A program made the translations under genes and the position numbers. Under the pieces are notes generated by a model. The model was not told the DNA's origin. It saw only the letters and a program-made list of their open reading frames with translations, and ran no database searches. A stretch of DNA of 41,476 nucleotides from Brevundimonas sp. UBA5713 (lineage in GTDB: Bacteria; Pseudomonadota; Alphaproteobacteria; Caulobacterales; Caulobacteraceae): the NCBI RefSeq assembly GCF_002419815.1, contig NZ_DIGV01000027.1:1-41476 (forward strand), in the 5' to 3' direction. Shown here piece after piece: positions 32,380-38,161 of this stretch (within the stretch, counting starts at the first letter, position 1; each line of letters opens with the position of its first letter).

Positions 32380-33486
32380 TCAGGCCGCTGCGCGCAGGGC
32401 GCTGTGGTGGTGGGTGTCGCCCAGTTCGTGCTGGATCATCAGAGCGCGTTTGAAGGCGTGGCTGACGTCCAGCTCGTCGGTCAGGCCGATGGCACCGTGA
32501 AGCTGGACCGCGCCGGTGGCGACGGTCTCGCAGGCGCGATCGATGGTCAGCTTGGCGCTGGAGATGGCGCGCGTGCGGGCCGTGGCGTCATCGGAGGCGA
32601 GGGCTTCGAGGGTCGGGGCGAGGATGGCCTCGGCTTCTTCGAGCGCCATGGCCATGTCGGCAAGGCGGAACTGCAGGGCCTGAAACGCGCCGATGGGCAG
32701 GCCGAACTGTTTGCGTTGGCGCACATAGTCGTGGGTGGCGCGGGTCAGGCGGCGCATGATGCCGACGGCCTCGGCGGCGAGGGCCAGTGTGCCTTCTTCC
32801 AGCGCGCGGGTGATGGAGGGGAGGGCCGAGCCTTCACCGGAGAGCAGGAGGGCGGGGGCGTTGACCAACTGTATCTCTGACGCGCGCAGGCCGTCATGGA
32901 GTGTCAGGGGCGTGTGAGTGACGCCCACCGCGCCCGGATCGACGGCGAAGAGGGAAAGGCCGGACGGAGTCTGGGCCGACACGATCAGAGCGTTGGCCCA
33001 CGGAGCGGCGCGGACGACCCGTTTGTGCCCTGACACGGTCCAGCCATCGTCGGAAGATCGGGCAATAGTCCGAACCGATGCGGGGTTATAACGGCTGTGT
33101 GGTTCGTACAGGGCGGGCGCGACGATCGTGCCTTGAAGCGCCTGTTCCAGCAGGTTTCGGGCAGTGGCATTGCCATCGCGTAGCAGCGCCGCGCCGATGA
33201 CATTGCTTTCCAGATAGGGCGTCAGGGCCAGATGCTGGCCGAGTTGCTCGCAGATACGGATGTGCGCGGACAGGCCCAGCCCCATGCCGCCGTAGTGCTC
33301 GGCCTCGGCGGCGGCGAGAAGGCCCAGTTCATGGGCCAGCGCGTTCCAGATGGCGACATCCCAACCGTTCTCGCTGGCGATGGCGCGCCGGCGGGCCTCG
33401 AAGGACCAGTTGTCGGACAGATAGGCGGACAGGCTGTCGGCCAGCATGTCGAGCGCTTCGACCTGATCGGTATCGTGACGCGACAT
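32380..33486 (-). CDS. Acyl-CoA dehydrogenase-like protein lacking the usual catalytic C-terminus
   Basis: The 368-residue protein has the acyl-CoA dehydrogenase fold: LGLLAAAEAEHYGGMGLGLSAHI, a middle domain with DGWTVSGHKRVVRAAPWANALIVSAQT, and RKQFGLPIGAFQALQFRLADMAMAL. It lacks the GGT-E-I segment near the C-terminus that carries or neighbours the catalytic base, ending LDVSHAFKRALMIQHELGDT instead. Such proteins are often the second subunit of alpha2beta2 dehydrogenases (ChsE/FadE pairs of steroid catabolism). It faces the convergent dehydrogenase at 31166 and is divergent from the one at 33577. Shine-Dalgarno GGGAGG before the ATG. Partner choice is inference. Confidence 0.88.
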   Translation of the reverse strand: MSRHDTDQVEALDMLADSLSAYLSDNWSFEARRRAIASENGWDVAIWNALAHELGLLAAAEAEHYGGMGLGLSAHIRICEQLGQHLALTPYLESNVIGAALLRDGNATARNLLEQALQGTIVAPALYEPHSRYNPASVRTIARSSDDGWTVSGHKRVVRAAPWANALIVSAQTPSGLSLFAVDPGAVGVTHTPLTLHDGLRASEIQLVNAPALLLSGEGSALPSITRALEEGTLALAAEAVGIMRRLTRATHDYVRQRKQFGLPIGAFQALQFRLADMAMALEEAEAILAPTLEALASDDATARTRAISSAKLTIDRACETVATGAVQLHGAIGLTDELDVSHAFKRALMIQHELGDTHHHSALRAAA

Positions 33487-33528
33487 CGGAACCTCCCTTG
33501 ACCGTAGCGCGCGGGCTACCGTAGTTAT

Positions 33529-33545
33529 TTAATCAGATAAGTAAT
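33529..33545. promoter_or_regulatory. Putative operator between two divergent dehydrogenase genes
   Basis: On the minus strand 33530-33544 reads TTACTT-ATC-TGATTA, one base off the island consensus TTA-N6-CGATTA. On the plus strand the block is TTAA-TCAG-ATAAGTAAT, matching TTAA-N4-ATAAGTAAT at 25987. It is central in the 90-bp gap, 43 and 32 bp from the two start codons, and could control both genes. Confidence 0.5.
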
Positions 33546-33576
33546 AAACGCCAAGTCCATTTTGAGGGGATGACTT

Positions 33577-34719
33577 ATGTTGGACACCAGCCGCCGGACA
33601 GCCTTTGACGAGCAGCACGACATGTTTCGCGAGAGCGTGCGCAAATTCTTCGAGGCCGAGGGCAAGCCGCATCTCGATCGCTGGGAGGAAGAAGGGCTGG
33701 TCGAGCAGGCGTTCTGGCTGAAGGCGGGCGAGGCAGGCCTGCTGTGCCCCACCGTGCCCGAGGCCTACGGCGGGCTGGGGCTGGATTTCCGGTTCAACGC
33801 TGTGGTGGCCGAAGAAATGGCCTACGCCATGGTGCCCGCGGGTTTCACCCTGCAGTCGGACATCATTGTCGATTATCTGCTGAACTATGGCTCCGAGGCG
33901 CAGAAGCAGAAATATCTGCCGCGCATGGTGACGGGCGAGCTGATTACCGCCATCGCCATGACCGAACCGGGGGCGGGCTCTGACCTTCAGGGCGTACGGA
34001 CCACGGCGCTGAAGGATGGCGACAGCTATGTGATCAATGGCTCCAAGACCTACATCACCAATGGCCAGACGGCGGACCTCATCATTGTGGTCGCCAAGAC
34101 AGACCCCAGCCAGGGGGCTAAGGGCGTCAGCCTGCTGTTGGTGGAGTCGGATGCCGAAGGCTTTGCGCGCGGGCGCAACCTCAACAAGATCGGCCTGCAC
34201 GGCGGCGATACATCAGAGCTTTTCTTCAATGATGTGCGTGTGGGGGCCGATGCCCTGTTGGGGCAGGAAGGGCATGGCTTCTATTATCTGATGGGGCAGT
34301 TGTCGCAGGAGCGTCTGTCGATTGCTGTGTCGGCACAGGCCGCGGCGCAAAAGGCACTGGATCTGGCGCTGGCCTATGCCAAGGAGCGCGAGGCGTTCGG
34401 CAAGCCGATCTTTGCCTTGCAGACCATGCGCCACAATCTGGCAGAGATGGCGGCCAAGGTGCAGGTGGGATGGGCGCATCTGGACTGGTGTTTGCAACGC
34501 CATGTGGCGGGTGAGCTGACGCCGGTGGAGGCTTCGGCGGCCAAGCTGTTCCACACCGACCTGCAATGGGAGATGTGCGATCGTGCCCTGCAGGTGCACG
34601 GCGGGGCGGGATACATGAACGAGTTTCCCATCGCCCGCCTGTGGCGCGACAGCCGTGTCACCCGCATCTTTGGCGGCACCAACGAGGTGATGAAGGAAGT
34701 GATCTCGCGGGGACTTTAA
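33577..34719 (+). CDS. Acyl-CoA dehydrogenase
   Basis: A complete 380-residue dehydrogenase with the family's order of motifs: AGLLCPTVPEAYGGLGLD, AIAMTEPGAGSDLQGVRTTA, INGSKTYITNGQTADLIIVVAKT, REAFGKPIFALQTMRHNLAEMA, and DRALQVHGGAGYMNEFPIARLWRDSR. It ends RIFGGTNEVMKEVISRGL. It resembles bacterial long-chain or branched-chain FadE proteins; the base is probably a glutamate in the helix region before residue 260, not in the FGGT segment. It introduces the 2,3 double bond and passes electrons to ETF. Single gene, divergent from the dehydrogenase-like gene at 32380. A repetitive hairpin region follows. Confidence 0.93.
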   Translation: MLDTSRRTAFDEQHDMFRESVRKFFEAEGKPHLDRWEEEGLVEQAFWLKAGEAGLLCPTVPEAYGGLGLDFRFNAVVAEEMAYAMVPAGFTLQSDIIVDYLLNYGSEAQKQKYLPRMVTGELITAIAMTEPGAGSDLQGVRTTALKDGDSYVINGSKTYITNGQTADLIIVVAKTDPSQGAKGVSLLLVESDAEGFARGRNLNKIGLHGGDTSELFFNDVRVGADALLGQEGHGFYYLMGQLSQERLSIAVSAQAAAQKALDLALAYAKEREAFGKPIFALQTMRHNLAEMAAKVQVGWAHLDWCLQRHVAGELTPVEASAAKLFHTDLQWEMCDRALQVHGGAGYMNEFPIARLWRDSRVTRIFGGTNEVMKEVISRGL

Positions 34720-34720
34720 T

Positions 34721-35010
34721 AGTGCCCTAGCGCTCTCGCCGCGGGCGCTCGCTGCTTGAGGGCGCCCGCCTTTGGCGGGTAGCCTGCATAGCCCGCGTCG
34801 GGTCGAGAAGGCGGAGCCTTCTGACCGCGGGCCACTCAGAATGTCGTCGAGAAGGCTAAAGCCTTCTGAGCGCGGGCCGCTTAAAAAGTGCCCTAGCACT
34901 CGCGCCGCGGGCGCTCGCTGCTTGAGGGCACCCGCATAGCCCGCGTCGGGTCGAGAAGGCGGTAGCCTTCTGACCGCGGGCCACTCGGAATGTCGTCGAG
35001 AAGGCGGAGC
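34721..35010. repeat. Duplicated REP-like hairpin array
   Basis: The 303-bp convergent gap between an acyl-CoA dehydrogenase and a MarR gene holds two near-identical copies of a unit of about 120-136 bp. Copy A is about 34721-34856 and copy B about 34887-35010; B lacks about 18 bp near 34767. Each begins AGTGCCCTAGC and contains the arm GCGGGCGCTCGCTGCTTGAG. Each also has a compound palindrome in which GCCCGCG..GTC faces GAC-CGCGGGC around an AGAAGGC/GCCTTCT hairpin (34806-34822 in A, 34954-34971 in B). A further AGAAGGC-TAAA-GCCTTCT hairpin lies at 34850-34867, and a decayed one near 34999. No open frame is credible here. The hairpins may act as transcription barriers for both convergent genes. 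Confidence 0.85.
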
Positions 35011-35022
35011 TTGCGTTGAGCC

Positions 35023-35517
35023 TTACAGCGGATCGCAGTTCGCGGCGATCAGCTTGCCCAGCAGGTAGGACAGGGTGATTTGCTCGTCCTCGGACAAGGT
35101 GCCGAGGGCCTCCTTTTGCAACGCCATTTGCTCGACCAGCGCCGCCTCGATCAGGGCGCGGCCCTTGGCGGTCAGTTGCACCAGAAAGCCGCGACGGTCG
35201 GCTGGATTGGGCAGGCGCTCGACGAGGCCGGAGGCTTCAAGACGGTCGATGCGGTGGGTCATACTGCCCGAGGTGACCATACTGGTTTCGTACAGTTCGG
35301 TCGGCGTCAGCGCATAGGGTTTACCGGCGCGGCGCAGTGTGGCCAGCACGTCGAACTCTCCGCGCTGTATGCCGAACCTGGCATAGACGGGGCCAAGCTT
35401 GTCACGCGTCAGGATCACGCCCGCTTCGATCAGGCGACCGAACAGCACCATAGGGCCGGTATCCCAGTGGGGCTTTTCGGATGCCCATTGTGAGGCAGCT
35501 TTGGCAGCGCGGTCCAT
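35023..35517 (-). CDS. MarR-family transcriptional regulator
   Basis: The 164-residue winged-helix protein shows FGIQRGEFDVLATLRRAG, ALTPTELYETSMVTSGSMTHRIDRLEASGLVER (recognition helix) and the wing NPADRRGFLVQLTAKG, all standard MarR features. It is divergent from an MFS exporter-like gene, and the 138-bp gap between them carries two strong palindromes fitting a MarR operator. It probably represses the transporter and itself, with release by a phenolic or other small ligand. No sign that it belongs to the catabolic regulon: the island motif is absent here. Confidence 0.94.
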   Translation of the reverse strand: MDRAAKAASQWASEKPHWDTGPMVLFGRLIEAGVILTRDKLGPVYARFGIQRGEFDVLATLRRAGKPYALTPTELYETSMVTSGSMTHRIDRLEASGLVERLPNPADRRGFLVQLTAKGRALIEAALVEQMALQKEALGTLSEDEQITLSYLLGKLIAANCDPL

Positions 35518-35537
35518 CAGCGGGTCCTGTATGGAGT

Positions 35538-35555
35538 TATCTTGACCTCAAGATA
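35538..35555. promoter_or_regulatory. MarR operator, site 1 (perfect palindrome)
   Basis: TATCTTGA-CC-TCAAGATA is a perfect 18-bp palindrome, 21 bp upstream of the marR-like ATG. The shape resembles the ATCT-n-GA/TC-n-AGAT operators known for MhqR-type MarR proteins. Confidence 0.75.
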
Positions 35556-35558
35556 TAT

Positions 35559-35576
35559 TATCTTTACGTCGAGATA
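35559..35576. promoter_or_regulatory. MarR operator, site 2 (imperfect palindrome)
   Basis: TATCTTTACGTCGAGATA matches site 1 closely. Its centre is exactly 21 bp from that of site 1, two helical turns, so two dimers would bind the same face of the DNA. It lies about 80 bp upstream of the transporter ATG. Confidence 0.7.
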
Positions 35577-35655
35577 ACTGGACTGTCTAGAAGTTGTCGT
35601 ATGCCAATCGCCTTCGGGGGATGGTCGCCTTTGAGCATGCGTGAGGAGATGGCGT

Positions 35656-36837
35656 ATGCGGAACTGGCGTGACCGGATGGTGTTTGCGACGGCGGTCGTG
35701 CTGGCCGGATTGGCCTTGCGACCCACATTGGCGGCGGTGGGACCGCTGCTGGAAGATATTCAACGCGATACGGGCGTGTCGGATGTGACGGCAGGCATGC
35801 TGACCACCTTGCCGGTGGCATTGATGGGCGCGTGTATGTTCGGCTCGGTGCGGATGCGCGCGTGGCTGGGGGAGCGGTCGGGCATTGCGCTGGGCGTCCT
35901 GCTGGTGGCGTTGTGTAGCGCGCTGCGATGGTTCGGGCCGGGCGAGGTCGCTCTGGTGGCCACGGCTCTGCTGGGTGGTCTGGGCATTGCCATGGTGCAG
36001 GCCTTGATGCCGCGCGTGATCCACCGTTGTGGCGGCACAGCGGCGGCCTCGCTGATGGGGTTCTACACCACGGCGATCATGGGTGGGGCCATGGCGGCCA
36101 GTGCCCTGTCACCATGGGTGGCGGGTGCGGCAGGTTGGCCTGTGGCGCTGGGCATCTGGGCTGTGCCGGCGATTTTGGCGGCAGTGGTCTGGTGGATCAG
36201 CGTCCCAAACGAGCCGACGGATCAGCCGTCCCGTGCTGAACAGGGCAGGGCCGAACGGGCAAGGCTGTATCGCTATAGGCGGGTATGGTTGCTGGTGGTT
36301 TTGTTGGGGCTGGGGACAGGCGCCTATACGCTGGTGCTGGCGTGGCTGCCGCCTTTCTACATGCAGTTGGGCTGGTCTGCCGAGGCTGCGGGCGCGGCGC
36401 TAGCCATGGTTACAGTTGCCGAAGTGGTGGCGGGGATAACGGTTTCTGTGTGGATCAGCCGGTTCCGGGACCGCCGACCGGCCTTGGTGACGTTTACCGG
36501 ACTGACGGCGGTGGGGTTGATCTGTCTGGCGACGGCTCCCGAGGTGCTGGCGCTGGCGGCGATCCTGATCATGGGCTTGGGGATCGGAGGCCTGTTCCCG
36601 CTGACACTGATCACGGCCATGGACCATGCCCGCAATGCCGATGAGGCGGGCAGTGTGGTCGGCTTTGTGCAGGGTGGTGGCTATCTGCTGGCGGCCTTGA
36701 CGCCGCTGGTGGCGGGTGCCCTGCGCCAACAGCTGGATGACCTGACGATTGCCTGGTGGCTGATGGTGGGCCTGATGGCGGTGCTGGCGCTGGTGGCGAT
36801 GCAGATGAAGCCGGGGCAGGATGTCACGGGGCGCTAA
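35656..36837 (+). CDS. Major facilitator superfamily transporter (CynX/NimT-like)
   Basis: I start at the ATG 35656, which has GAGGAG nine nt upstream; a GTG at 35641 is less likely. The 393-residue product has about twelve membrane segments in two halves, joined by a basic cytoplasmic loop (RAEQGRAERARLYRYRRVW). It opens with LALRPTLAAVGPLLEDIQRDTGVS, the RP-x-x-x-VGP-L pattern typical of the CynX/NimT branch (cyanate and 2-nitroimidazole transporters). Function in export or uptake of a small organic compound under MarR control is inferred from the divergent regulator. It converges on the second TetR gene. Confidence 0.92.
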   Translation: MRNWRDRMVFATAVVLAGLALRPTLAAVGPLLEDIQRDTGVSDVTAGMLTTLPVALMGACMFGSVRMRAWLGERSGIALGVLLVALCSALRWFGPGEVALVATALLGGLGIAMVQALMPRVIHRCGGTAAASLMGFYTTAIMGGAMAASALSPWVAGAAGWPVALGIWAVPAILAAVVWWISVPNEPTDQPSRAEQGRAERARLYRYRRVWLLVVLLGLGTGAYTLVLAWLPPFYMQLGWSAEAAGAALAMVTVAEVVAGITVSVWISRFRDRRPALVTFTGLTAVGLICLATAPEVLALAAILIMGLGIGGLFPLTLITAMDHARNADEAGSVVGFVQGGGYLLAALTPLVAGALRQQLDDLTIAWWLMVGLMAVLALVAMQMKPGQDVTGR

Positions 36838-36876
36838 TGGGACACATTCTACAGTCCCGAGGCGTTTTCACTCGGC

Positions 36877-37512
36877 CTATGTGGGGGCGAGGCCCTGGGT
36901 CAGGGTTTGATACAGGTGCTCGACATAGCGGCGCTTCAGGTCCTGTGTGACCTCGGGCACGTCGAAGACGTGATCCAGTGTGGCGCGGCCGAAGAACAGG
37001 AAGTCACACGCGCCGACCAGATGGAAATAAAAGATCAGCGGATCGGTTTGGCGAAACAGGCCGGCTTGCTGGCCCTCGGCCAGAATGGCGGTCTGGGTTT
37101 CGACCAGAGGGCGGGCGAACTCCTCGGCAATGATCTTGCCATACTCCTGACCCGCATCGGTCAGCAGATAGTGCATCAGCCGGTTCACATAGGGGTATTT
37201 GAAATAGGTGTTCACCACACCGTTGATGTGGATGCGCAGCTTTTCATTGGCGGGCATGTCGGCGCTGGCCAGCGGTTGCAGTTCGGCCATGCGCGGGCCC
37301 AGTACCTTGCGCAGCAGGGCGACCAGTAGGCCGTTCTTGGATCCGAAATAGTATTTCACCAGCGCCGAGTTCAGGCCCGAACGCTCGGCGATTTCCGACA
37401 GTGAAATCTCGATGGAGCGCTGCTCGGTCATCAGGGCCCCGGTGGCATCCAGCAACTGGTCGCGGGCCGTGGGGGTATCGGCATCCATGTTTTTGCGCGA
37501 GGGGCGGGCCAA
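36877..37512 (-). CDS. TetR-family transcriptional regulator (second paralogue)
   Basis: A 211-residue TetR protein with HTH LSEIAERSGLNSALVKYYFGSKNGLL and a ligand domain very like that of the regulator at 12998: IHINGVVNTYFKYPYVNRLMHYLL, then DPLIFYFHLVGACDFLFFG. The shared recognition helix LNSALVKYYFG predicts overlapping operators. The start codon is TTG at 37512, supported by AGGAG seven nt upstream; an ATG at 37488 lacks a Shine-Dalgarno. The best copy of the island operator lies 88 bp upstream, so it is probably autoregulated. It marks the right end of the island. Confidence 0.93.
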   Translation of the reverse strand: MARPSRKNMDADTPTARDQLLDATGALMTEQRSIEISLSEIAERSGLNSALVKYYFGSKNGLLVALLRKVLGPRMAELQPLASADMPANEKLRIHINGVVNTYFKYPYVNRLMHYLLTDAGQEYGKIIAEEFARPLVETQTAILAEGQQAGLFRQTDPLIFYFHLVGACDFLFFGRATLDHVFDVPEVTQDLKRRYVEHLYQTLTQGLAPT

Positions 37513-37569
37513 AAGGGAGCTCCTGAAGACAGACGCCCCGAATGGCGTCGAATCGTGTCCGGTGACGCG

Positions 37570-37617
37570 CTGTTAGTACCGTAAAAGTTGCAGGAAAACT
37601 AATCGTCTGACTAACAG
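37570..37617. promoter_or_regulatory. Operator region of the second TetR gene
   Basis: At 37600-37614 the minus strand reads TTAGTC-AGA-CGATTA, the strongest copy of the island palindrome, with half-sites TTAGTC and TAATCG. It is nested in a wider inverted repeat CTGTTAGT (37570-37577) / ACTAACAG (37610-37617). The 11-mer AAAACTAATCG (37595-37605) is shared with the SDR/NMO divergent region. Confidence 0.6.
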
Positions 37618-37628
37618 TACAGCCGTTT

Positions 37629-37886
37629 TCAGGGCAGGACGGCGGTGCTTCGGGCTTCCGAGGCCTTGGCGACGGCGGCAAAGGCGGCCTGCATCCAGTA
37701 TTCGGCATCATCCAGACGAGCCTCGGCGCGGCGCTGCAAACCGCGACGGCGACGCAGGGCTGCATTGGTCAGCAGTCGGGCGTGCAGGGCGCGCGGGGTC
37801 AGATTGGCGATGGCGGGAGAACCCGGGACGGCGACGGCGTCGGGGCCGACGGGCTCCACCGCCGGACGGGCGATGGCAATAAACAT
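37629..37886 (-). CDS. Small hypothetical protein
   Basis: An 85-residue frame starting MFIAIARPAVEPVG at 37886, with AGGGAA seven nt upstream. The middle is basic (ALRRRRGLQRRAEARLDDAEYWMQAAFAAVAKA) and predicted helical. I do not recognise a family. The longer frame to 38012 would run into DnaA-box DNA and has an unlikely proline-rich start. It lies between the second TetR gene and the dnaG promoter region, and its promoter would overlap that region. Coding character is plausible but not proven. Confidence 0.5.
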   Translation of the reverse strand: MFIAIARPAVEPVGPDAVAVPGSPAIANLTPRALHARLLTNAALRRRRGLQRRAEARLDDAEYWMQAAFAAVAKASEARSTAVLP

Positions 37887-37972
37887 TGAACTTCCCTGAC
37901 GGGTGGATCGTGTGGCCGTACTGGCGACAGGACCGGATGGAGGGGGAGCCGACTTCTTCGGCTCTGGCAGAA

Positions 37973-37995
37973 GCATCCACAGGTGCTGTGGATAA
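37973..37995. promoter_or_regulatory. Inverted pair of DnaA boxes upstream of dnaG
   Basis: The plus strand carries TGTGGATAA at 37987-37995, a perfect DnaA box (TTATCCACA) on the minus strand, and GCATCCACA at 37973-37981, a 7-of-9 box on the plus strand. Together they form a perfect inverted repeat, ATCCACAG-GTG-CTGTGGAT (37975-37993). The pair lies about 170 bp upstream of dnaG. DnaA control of primase expression is inferred. Confidence 0.6.
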
Positions 37996-38058
37996 GTCTG
38001 TGTACCGAACAAAGGCGTTCATAATCCGGCAGGCGCAGGCCCAATCCGGTCGCAGGGA

Positions 38059-38074
38059 TTAATGAAAGCTTAAC
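38059..38074. promoter_or_regulatory. CtrA-type binding site upstream of dnaG
   Basis: TTAA-TGAAAGC-TTAAC fits the TTAA-N7-TTAAC consensus of the Caulobacter cell-cycle regulator CtrA exactly. It lies 88 bp before the dnaG start. The motif is very rare by chance at this GC content. It suggests that primase and rpoD transcription is tied to the cell cycle. Confidence 0.6.
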
Positions 38075-38161
38075 CGCTGAAAAGGCCTTGAAGACGGTGT
38101 TTTCGGTCGCAAATTCCGGCTTGTCGGCCTAAGGGTAAGGGCTGACTGAACGGGGCACGCA

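Noticed and set aside
34721..35010. CRISPR array or small RNA cluster
   Set aside because: The repeats are two long imperfect units with internal hairpins, not short identical repeats separated by unique spacers of constant length.
37973..38074. Replication origin
   Set aside because: Only one inverted pair of DnaA boxes, no AT-rich unwinding element, and the neighbouring genes are not those usually found at Caulobacterales origins. A promoter role is more likely.
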